Assembly (NCBI GenBank): GCA_017964755.1
Contig: JAGCRI010000019.1
Coordinates: 1 to 6,100 of the forward strand
Reading direction: 5' to 3'
DNA from: Bacteroidales bacterium
GTDB taxonomy: Bacteria > Bacteroidota > Bacteroidia > Bacteroidales > WCHB1-69
Length of the DNA: 6,100 bases
Below the pieces are notes generated by a model. It was given only the letters and a program-made list of their open reading frames with translations. It was not told where the DNA came from and ran no database searches. The translations under genes and the position numbers were made by a program. This document shows, piece by piece, positions 1 through 5,296 of this stretch. Position 1 is the stretch's first letter. Every line of letters starts with the position of its first letter.

Positions 1-1
1 C

Positions 2-490
2 AATAACATTTTTTTGGACAAGATGTCATTTCTTTTGATAGATTTGAGTAAATTTGCCGGGCGAAAGGAGTTCGTGCAGTATGCCGATGACAAGGAGAAG
101 TGGTGCTACGCGATAAAGAACATGTGGCAGATGAGGGAGACGGACATACCGAAGAGATACGGGATATTCCACGAACTGTTTGAGGAGTGTAACATTTCAA
201 AACTGAACGCCATGGAAAAACAGGACTATGAGAAGAGCGTGTTGGAGTATGAGGACGTGAAAGATGCTATGAAATACCACCGCAAATTGGGGATGGATGA
301 AGGCTTCGAGAAAGGTATGGAGAAAGGCATGAAAAAAGGTATGGAAAAAGGCTTGGAGAAAGGTCGAGAAGAAGGAATTAAAGCACTTTTGAAAACGGCA
401 GCTAATCTCTTGAAAATGGGGATGACACCTGCGGATATTGCCAAAGCAACCGGACTGACTGAAGAACAACTTGCAGAAATACTCCCTTGA
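2..490 (+). CDS. Rpn family recombination-promoting nuclease / putative transposase, C-terminal part (5' end outside window)
   Basis: The reading frame is open to the left edge (N-N-I-F before the TTG at 14), so this is the 3' part of a longer gene. I do not take the TTG as the true start. Family knowledge: Rpn/PD-(D/E)XK 'transposase' proteins are about 280-350 residues, with the nuclease core in the N-terminal two thirds, so the catalytic residues are not visible here. What is visible: a segment of the form FLLIDLSKF, matching the family's 'ElpKF' strand; a WCYAIKNMW helix; an IFHELFEECNISKL block; and a YEKSVLEYEDVKDAM helix. These are followed by charged EKGM-type repeats (about 296-379) and a C-terminal helix-turn-helix-like tail, with GMTPADIAKATGLTEEQL as its core. 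Known E. coli relatives are DNA endonucleases that promote recombination, and some act in phage defence. It is the only + strand gene and converges on the envelope operon. Family call is firm; activity cannot be judged. Confidence 0.85.
   Translation, partial: NNIFLDKMSFLLIDLSKFAGRKEFVQYADDKEKWCYAIKNMWQMRETDIPKRYGIFHELFEECNISKLNAMEKQDYEKSVLEYEDVKDAMKYHRKLGMDEGFEKGMEKGMKKGMEKGLEKGREEGIKALLKTAANLLKMGMTPADIAKATGLTEEQLAEILP
296..379 (+). repeat. 12-bp imperfect tandem repeat encoding EKGM-like units
   Basis: Seven consecutive 12-bp units start at 296, 308, 320, 332, 344, 356 and 368. They read roughly GAGAAAGGTATG, with variation mostly at the first codon and the last codon. They encode DEGF, EKGM, EKGM, KKGM, EKGL, EKGR and EEGI. 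The unit is a multiple of three, so gain or loss of copies keeps the frame and changes only the length of a charged, probably helical linker between the nuclease part and the C-terminal tail. Similar glycine-charged repeats are common in this position in Rpn-family proteins. Confidence 0.85.
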
Positions 491-568
491 CACCCTTACC
501 CACTCAACGCTGACTCCCTGACAATATTATTTGTTCAACATTTACACCTTTCTTAGTTGAACTTATAC
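491..568. other. Convergent intergenic gap
   Basis: This 78-bp gap separates the 3' ends of the Rpn-family gene (+) and the small secreted-protein gene (-). I see no gene in it. Its only structure is a 7-bp inverted repeat, listed separately. No strong GC-rich hairpin with a T-run is present on either strand. Confidence 0.7.
533..562. terminator. Possible weak bidirectional terminator (inverted repeat between convergent genes)
   Basis: GTTCAAC at 533-539 is perfectly complementary to GTTGAAC at 556-562, with a 16-nt loop. Its place between two converging 3' ends is where a shared terminator would be expected. However, the stem is short, the loop is long, and neither side is followed by a good T-run (TTATACCT on +, AAATAATATT on -). 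Terminator function is inference only. Confidence 0.25.
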
Positions 569-1018
569 CTACTTCGCTTTCTTCTCATCGAAATAAAATT
601 TCTGCACCTTGAGACTGTCGTCCATAAGCAGAAGTGCAGCAGTTTCAACGGTTACGCCGGACTTGTCGCGCGCCCCTTTTTCAATGGCGAAAGTCCACAC
701 GACACTATCATTGGGTGCAAGATTCACTGTTAGCGCATCTACAAACTCCTCGTTTTTAACATGTGCCCCAGCAGTGGTTATCCACCTTATCTTGCTGTCG
801 AAATGCTCCTGCCTGTATGACAACGCCATTTGATTTTTGCCATTGATGAAGACAAACGACACGAGAACTTCCGAACGGTTTTCAGGATTCTTAGAGACTG
901 ACCTACAATATTGATACAGCAAGTTCCCTGAATCATCAACCTTGCGGTCAGACTGTGGCTGCGCATAAAGTGCGAATGCTAACGCAAAGCAGAATAAGAG
1001 AGAGAGAAGACGCTTCAT
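569..1018 (-). CDS. Small exported protein of unknown function
   Basis: A 149-residue protein that I do not recognise. Residues 1-19 form a clear Sec signal peptide: MKR, then a Leu/Phe/Ala-rich core, ending in LYA before QPQ, so signal peptidase I would probably cut after Ala19. Cys10 lies inside the hydrophobic core without a lipobox, so a lipoprotein is unlikely. The mature part is mostly polar and looks beta-rich (for example VLVSFVFINGKNQMALSY and DSVVWTFAIEKG), and it ends in a lysine-rich tail. It should be periplasmic or outer-membrane associated. The ATG overlaps the stop of the upstream glycosyltransferase gene (ATGA at 1018-1015), so translation is probably coupled to it. That placement, last in an envelope operon, is the only functional hint. 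I give no product name because no catalytic or binding motif stands out. Confidence 0.8.
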   Translation of the reverse strand: MKRLLSLLFCFALAFALYAQPQSDRKVDDSGNLLYQYCRSVSKNPENRSEVLVSFVFINGKNQMALSYRQEHFDSKIRWITTAGAHVKNEEFVDALTVNLAPNDSVVWTFAIEKGARDKSGVTVETAALLLMDDSLKVQKFYFDEKKAK

Positions 1019-2019
1019 TCCCCGAACTGATTAATCCATTCTGCCACCTCGGTAGCCGGTATAAGGTTCATACAGTTGAAATGCTTTTTAGGGCATTTTT
1101 TATAGCCGAGTTTTGAACAAGGGCGGCACCTCAGCGGACAGATTTCAAAGATGCGGAACCGCTCGGAAGACATATATGGGTACATTCCAAATTCCGGTAC
1201 CGTGTTGCCCCAAAGAGAAGCTATCGGGACTTGCAATGCCGCCCCGATGTGCATCAGTCCCGTGTCGCCAGTGAGCAGGCATACACTACGCTGTATAATA
1301 GAAGCAGATTCAAAAAGGGAAAACTTTCCACAGCCGTTATATGCGCGCTCACCAAGTTGGGCCACTATCTCCTCCCCTTCAGCGAAAACGTCCTGCCCAC
1401 CCAAAAGCATCATCGGCTTGTAAAGTATCCTGCCTATCTCAACAATCTTGTCAACAGGAATGCGTTTTGTGGCGTGCGCAGCTCCAAGAGATACCGCGAC
1501 AAAGCCATTTTCAAAAACAGCAGGAAGATCATCTTCATTAAATGACTTATTATCAGGTATAAAGAAATCCAATCCCTGACCATCATTCGTGACACCCAGC
1601 GGCCTTACAGCCTCAAAATAGCGGTCAACAATATGCGAATTTGGAAGGAAATTGATTTTCAAGCGCACCAACACCCACTTTTTGAAGTTGTGTTTGTTAT
1701 AAGTCGCTGACGCCGCACCAATCCTGCGGACAATCTTCCTTGATCTTACGTTCTTCTGCAAGTCAACAATAAAATCAAAACGCTCAGGCTTCAATTCATT
1801 GACGGCGGCCGTAACGCTGCCAGTAAAATAATGGATTTTTGAGATATACGGATTATACTCCAAGACAGGTGCAAACTCCTTCTTTATAAGAAAATGTATT
1901 TCCGCATCGGGCTTCTGCTTCTTTAGAGACCTTATTACAGGCGTTGTCAAGACAACATCGCCGATAGAACTAAGTCTGATGATTAAAATCTTTTGATGAG
2001 ACGGAGGGTTATCGTCCAT
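1015..2019 (-). CDS. Glycosyltransferase family 9 (ADP-heptose:LPS heptosyltransferase-like)
   Basis: A 334-residue GT9 enzyme, cytoplasmic and probably peripheral to the inner membrane, expected to add a sugar to a lipopolysaccharide core or other glycolipid acceptor. The N-terminal Rossmann half carries ILIIRLSSIGDVVLTTP (11-27); Asp21 corresponds to the proposed catalytic Asp of WaaC/WaaF. The C-terminal donor-binding half has GAAHATKRIP (179-188), with Lys185 in the phosphate-binding position, and GDTGLMHIGAA (251-261), with Asp252 and His256. A Cys-rich tail follows (Cys294, 298, 301, 309, 316), which I recall as usual for this GT9 branch. Length fits the family. The nine residues before the core are unusual but no other Met is available, and an A-rich stretch of 24 bp separates it from the acyltransferase gene. 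The downstream small-protein gene overlaps its stop. GT9 is firm; heptose as the donor is assumed and is less certain in Bacteroidota, where core sugars vary. Confidence 0.9.
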   Translation of the reverse strand: MDDNPPSHQKILIIRLSSIGDVVLTTPVIRSLKKQKPDAEIHFLIKKEFAPVLEYNPYISKIHYFTGSVTAAVNELKPERFDFIVDLQKNVRSRKIVRRIGAASATYNKHNFKKWVLVRLKINFLPNSHIVDRYFEAVRPLGVTNDGQGLDFFIPDNKSFNEDDLPAVFENGFVAVSLGAAHATKRIPVDKIVEIGRILYKPMMLLGGQDVFAEGEEIVAQLGERAYNGCGKFSLFESASIIQRSVCLLTGDTGLMHIGAALQVPIASLWGNTVPEFGMYPYMSSERFRIFEICPLRCRPCSKLGYKKCPKKHFNCMNLIPATEVAEWINQFGE

Positions 2020-2043
2020 TTTTATCTGTTTTTATTTTTATAA

Positions 2044-3177
2044 TCAATAAGTCAATCCGAGAGAGGATTTTACAGGGTTAGCATAAATACGAAGAAGATA
2101 GTCCATCATCTTCTCTTCAGCAACATCAGGGACAGCTGCCTGTTTCTTAAGATATTCTTCAAAATCCGCGCGCTGTTTTCCATCATATTTGTCAGAAAAA
2201 TTGCAACAGTTTTCAAGCATATCAAAAGCGATGTAGTTTGTACTATAAAGCTGATAATCAGCATATATCTGTTTGTCAATAAGATGCGCCACCTCAGCCA
2301 ATTTGTCATTAACTTTCATCGTGTCGTCAATCAAATCCAGCTGTCCGGTCAAAGATTTGCCTATCACCAGTGTGATTTTTCCTTTGTACCCAAAAATCCC
2401 CTGCTGCATACTCATAAAATCTTCGCCTGGCTGCTTGACGTATGGTGCATTTTCAGACAAAGCGAGCTCACGTGCCTTCTGTTTGTCGCACGGCTCATAC
2501 TCGTATGAAATTGTAACGGGGACAATATTCATTTTCATAAGCAATGAAACAGGTTCTTCTGACGACCACTCAGTGAGCATTTTAAGGAGTCCCGGTTGTG
2601 TCTTATCAATCCCGTCCTTTGTCCTGCCGTTGCGCTGCGCTGTCCATACAGAATCATTCTCCACCGTAAGGCTATAATGGATATATTCCGAAAGAAGTTT
2701 TGAGCTTGCAAGTTTTTCCCTGATAGTTCCGTCACGCTTCACTATGAACATCTTGTTCAGTTTTGAGAAAGCATCAAGAAGAGGCATTGAAATGAGATTG
2801 TTGCCGAAAGCGATTTTCGATGTCGGCCTGCCGTTGGCCATGAAATAATATTGGAGGAGAGCCGTATCCATCACAATATCGCGGTGATTCGCAATGAATA
2901 GATAAGGGACGTCAGGCTGAAGATTCTCAAGCCCGCGCATATCGAGCACCGAAACAGTCTTCTCAACGAAAGTTTCAATGAAACGTTTTGCTACAGAAAG
3001 CTGGAAATCGTATGTTGACTTGAAATTGGCAAATTCCCCCTCAATCTGTTCGAGCGAAACCTTATGCTCTATAAGTTTCAATGCCTTACGAAAATCCTCA
3101 TTCTCAATAAGATACTTCCAAGCGAAACGTGCTTCACGCTCGTTATAGTGGCGAATCGGCAAAAAAGCATCTTCCAT
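2044..3177 (-). CDS. PlsC-like glycerolipid acyltransferase (Bacteroidota form)
   Basis: A 377-residue protein of the lysophosphatidic acid acyltransferase superfamily, which transfers a fatty acyl group to a glycerolipid or another lipid acceptor at the membrane. The four family blocks are recognisable in order. Block I is FIANHRDIVMD (94-104). Block II is KMFIVKRDG (142-150), with Arg148. A block III equivalent is VWTAQRNGRTKDG (177-189), standing where classical enzymes have FPEGTRS. Block IV is IVPVTISYEYEPCD (218-231). Block I has His98 followed by Asp100 and Asp104, so the classical H-x4-D spacing is not met. The N-terminal ~80 and C-terminal ~110 residues extend beyond the core; the length is greater than PlsC (about 240). 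No strong membrane segment is evident. It begins 60 bp after the deaminase gene, behind the best promoter in the window, and is followed closely by GT9. Superfamily is confident; the acceptor lipid is not known, and a role in LPS or lipid A acylation is possible from context. Confidence 0.82.
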   Translation of the reverse strand: MEDAFLPIRHYNEREARFAWKYLIENEDFRKALKLIEHKVSLEQIEGEFANFKSTYDFQLSVAKRFIETFVEKTVSVLDMRGLENLQPDVPYLFIANHRDIVMDTALLQYYFMANGRPTSKIAFGNNLISMPLLDAFSKLNKMFIVKRDGTIREKLASSKLLSEYIHYSLTVENDSVWTAQRNGRTKDGIDKTQPGLLKMLTEWSSEEPVSLLMKMNIVPVTISYEYEPCDKQKARELALSENAPYVKQPGEDFMSMQQGIFGYKGKITLVIGKSLTGQLDLIDDTMKVNDKLAEVAHLIDKQIYADYQLYSTNYIAFDMLENCCNFSDKYDGKQRADFEEYLKKQAAVPDVAEEKMMDYLLRIYANPVKSSLGLTY

Positions 3178-3200
3178 ATCTATCTACAAAATTGCAGGTG

Positions 3201-3230
3201 CAAAGTTACACATTTTTTTAACACAGTAAA
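3201..3230 (-). promoter_or_regulatory. Putative Bacteroidota-type promoter for the acyltransferase-GT9-secreted protein genes
   Basis: On the - strand, TAACTTTG at 3208-3201 is a perfect match to the Bacteroidota -7 consensus TAnnTTTG. A TTTA at 3230-3227 lies 18 nt upstream and is a one-mismatch candidate for the -33 TTTG element. The box sits in the only sizeable gap of the operon, about 24 bases before the acyltransferase ATG (3177), leaving a short leader. Start of transcription is inferred, not shown. Confidence 0.6.
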
Positions 3231-3237
3231 TAAAGAG

Positions 3238-3732
3238 TTATTCTTTGGACGGGATGAAATCAGCACTGAAAGCGAAAGGCATCAGGTCTCTGACAGACTT
3301 GACTTGGTAAATCGGGCCGCTTTCACCCGCAAAAGTAACCTCAATAGGAGATTTCGCTATCTGCTCATACTCCATAAGCACTTGGCGGCATGCTCCGCAA
3401 GGAGGCACTGGCCTGTCAAGCGGCTTGTCAGGATTTATTGCCACAATGACAAGTTTTTTGAATGCCACACCCGGGAAACGCGCCGAAGCTGAAAATGCCG
3501 TAGTCCGCTCAGCGCAAAGTCCTGACGGATAAGCAGAATTCTCCTGATTGCTACCTGTGACGATTTCACCATTGGCTAACAAAATGGCAGCCCCGACATA
3601 AAAACGCGAATAGGGCGCGTATGCACCGCGTGCCGCCTCAAAGGCCTTGTCCATAAGCATTGCGACATCGGCAGGCAACTCTGACCTGTTTTCATAAACA
3701 GTTATGTCAGTAATCAATTTTTCAGTTTTCAT
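3238..3732 (-). CDS. cdd: Cytidine deaminase
   Basis: A 164-residue cytosolic enzyme of pyrimidine salvage that hydrolyses cytidine and deoxycytidine to uridine and deoxyuridine with release of ammonia. Zinc-site motifs are intact: LCAERTTAF (72-80), with Cys73 as ligand and Glu75 as proton shuttle, and PPCGACRQVL (110-119), with Cys112 and Cys115 as ligands. Three Cys ligands place it with the small homotetrameric class rather than the E. coli His-type dimer. SNQENSAYP (61-69) supplies the ribose-binding Asn62 and Glu64, and YSRFYVGAA (41-49) is the usual N-terminal block. About 20 residues precede the core compared with the B. subtilis enzyme. Its ATG overlaps the end of the ligase-like gene by 11 bp in another frame, which suggests translational coupling. 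The next gene starts after a 60-bp gap with its own promoter candidate. Functional call is firm. Confidence 0.95.
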   Translation of the reverse strand: MKTEKLITDITVYENRSELPADVAMLMDKAFEAARGAYAPYSRFYVGAAILLANGEIVTGSNQENSAYPSGLCAERTTAFSASARFPGVAFKKLVIVAINPDKPLDRPVPPCGACRQVLMEYEQIAKSPIEVTFAGESGPIYQVKSVRDLMPFAFSADFIPSKE

Positions 3733-5290
3733 GTTTATATTTTTTAGTTACAAAATTATTATCCCAATCCAAAAATTGCTCTCTGTCAAAGCAAAAGATG
3801 AAAAAAGCGTTAAAGAACGTATAGAAAGTGATCCCCGCCTGCGTCTCGATAGTGTCTTCGGCAAAACAGGAGAGAAAAATCATAATGAAAAAGAGAACGT
3901 ACAACACCGCCACCCTGTGTTTTCTGATAAAGAAAGGCACAAACAAAATAAAAAGAAATGCCAAAGGGAACAGTACGCCGCCCATAATCCACAAGGTCAG
4001 GAACTGGTTGTGTGCCCCCATGTTCAGAGGCATGTCAGGTGAAAGAGTCTGCAGCTTTTCGTTCAAAACCGCCTTATGGTCGCCAATCCCGACGCCCGCC
4101 AACCAATGTTCCGACACCACCAGTATTGCCGAGTGCCACAACGCGACACGCTGAAGCAGAGACGAATTATGTACCTGATGTGTGCGCTTATAAAGCGAGA
4201 TGCTGAAAAATGTCGGATATAAGGCGCGTTTAACCCCTATAAACTGTGTATAATCCACATTGGCTATCAAATGCTCGACATTGTCAATATCTTGTTCTGT
4301 CAGCATTGAGACACCGACCGAATCCTTACGCAAATGCTTTGAGTTGAGGTAACGGACAAGTGTGGGCTCCACGCTGTCGTATGCCACTGCGCTCCTTTGT
4401 GTCCAAGCAGCGCGTAATTCATCCTCACAAACATAAATCCCTATCGGCGAGCCGTTCTCAACTATTGAGGCCACATCATGAGTGTAGACGTTGCCCCGCT
4501 CCGTATAAGATTCAAGCCTCGTGTTATAATCATAATGGAAATACGCCCATGTGATATACGACACATAGCCTGCCAAGCCAAGTATTGCCACTGCCATCGC
4601 CGGAAGCAGGAACTTGCGCAGGCGCATCTCCTTTTCGGCATAAAGCAGATAAAACAGCGCTATCACAGTTATAACAAGCAGAAGCAGAATTGCAGTAAAA
4701 GTCTGAGCCACAAAAACATACCCCACAAACCACAAAGCAAGACAAATACAAACGACACGAAGCCATTTAGGTGCGTTCTCAGATTTTAAAGCGAACAGGC
4801 AAGAAAAAAGTGTGGCAAGAATCACAGAAAAGCCGAACCTGATATGCGAGATAAACATCGAAATGGCACGGAAGTCTTCTACGGGGTGCGCAATCACACA
4901 CGCCAAAGCAATACAGGTCCCGACAAAAGTACTTGCCACAAAGCCGGAAATGATAATACGCTGTTCTCTGCCGGAAGGAGGGGCTGTGCTTGCAAGAATC
5001 AGCGGGGCGTACAACATCGGCAGTTTGCTCAAAACATTATCCAAACCTTCGTTCCAATTGTCGGTGCGAAACAACCCAAAAAGGAAAAACACAAAAAAAG
5101 ATGCAAGAATGAAGGCGAGCTTGTTGTCACGCAGCCGCTGCCATTTCTCACGCCAATTCCATTCCGCCACCCAGTTGGCGGCAAGGAAAATGCCCGCAGC
5201 ACTCATCGCGAAATTGGAAACGGGAATCGCCGCCGCTAACGCGAAAAGAAGAAAAATGTATATTATGTGATGTATCTGTATGCGGGTCAA
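3722..5290 (-). CDS. O-antigen ligase / polymerase-like membrane protein (WaaL/Wzy superfamily)
   Basis: A 522-residue polytopic inner-membrane protein. Hydrophobic stretches near 7-25, 28-40, 59-74, 88-102, 114-134, 150-168, 177-195, 197-217 and 228-249 precede a large hydrophilic, probably periplasmic loop (about 250-390). Three further segments follow near 432-454, 459-476 and 483-503. Family marks are SHIRFGF (148-154), an Arg381-Trp385 stretch (RVALW) leading to HWLAGVGIGDH (395-405), and GAHNQFL (425-431), whose His427 matches the catalytic His of WaaL-type ligases. Such enzymes move undecaprenyl-linked glycans onto lipid A core or polymerise repeat units at the periplasmic face. Ligase versus polymerase cannot be settled from sequence. 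The start is TTG (5290-5288), because the next Met, residue 29, would remove the first membrane segment. It lies 6 bp after the protease stop and overlaps cdd by 11 bp. Confidence 0.85.
   Translation of the reverse strand: MTRIQIHHIIYIFLLFALAAAIPVSNFAMSAAGIFLAANWVAEWNWREKWQRLRDNKLAFILASFFVFFLFGLFRTDNWNEGLDNVLSKLPMLYAPLILASTAPPSGREQRIIISGFVASTFVGTCIALACVIAHPVEDFRAISMFISHIRFGFSVILATLFSCLFALKSENAPKWLRVVCICLALWFVGYVFVAQTFTAILLLLVITVIALFYLLYAEKEMRLRKFLLPAMAVAILGLAGYVSYITWAYFHYDYNTRLESYTERGNVYTHDVASIVENGSPIGIYVCEDELRAAWTQRSAVAYDSVEPTLVRYLNSKHLRKDSVGVSMLTEQDIDNVEHLIANVDYTQFIGVKRALYPTFFSISLYKRTHQVHNSSLLQRVALWHSAILVVSEHWLAGVGIGDHKAVLNEKLQTLSPDMPLNMGAHNQFLTLWIMGGVLFPLAFLFILFVPFFIRKHRVAVLYVLFFIMIFLSCFAEDTIETQAGITFYTFFNAFFIFCFDREQFLDWDNNFVTKKYKHEN
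3751..3758 (-). promoter_or_regulatory. Weak candidate -7 box before cdd
   Basis: TAATTTTG on the - strand fits the TAnnTTTG consensus and lies 18 nt before the cdd ATG, inside the last codons of the ligase-like gene. No TTTG at a suitable -33 distance is present (nearest ones are 11 and 28 nt away), and such an 8-mer can occur by chance in AT-rich DNA. Listed as a possibility only. Confidence 0.2.
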
Positions 5291-5296
5291 GGTTCG

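Noticed and set aside
296..379. Short repeats considered as a CRISPR-like array
   Set aside because: Units are contiguous with no spacers and are in frame in a coding region.
2..490. Rpn-family gene considered as a mobile element with ends or target duplications
   Set aside because: The 'transposase' label is a family name; no inverted terminal repeats or duplicated target sites are visible in this window, and the left part of the gene is missing.
197..493. Antisense open frame (- strand) opposite the Rpn-family gene, rich in Phe/His
   Set aside because: The Phe/His-rich repeats are the reverse complement of the GAA/AAA/GGT repeat codons; this is a shadow of the repeat tract.
3704..4042. 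112-codon open frame on the + strand across the ligase-cdd junction
   Set aside because: Low-complexity Lys/Arg-rich translation antisense to two recognised genes; no independent support.
4428..4435. TATGTTTG, a second -7-like box on the - strand
   Set aside because: It lies in the middle of the ligase-like coding region far from any start; a chance match is expected at this frequency.
4812..5270. 152-codon open frame on the + strand, antisense to the ligase-like gene
   Set aside because: It is composed of residues expected from the reverse of a hydrophobic membrane-protein gene, has no family resemblance or start context, and lies wholly inside a well-supported gene.
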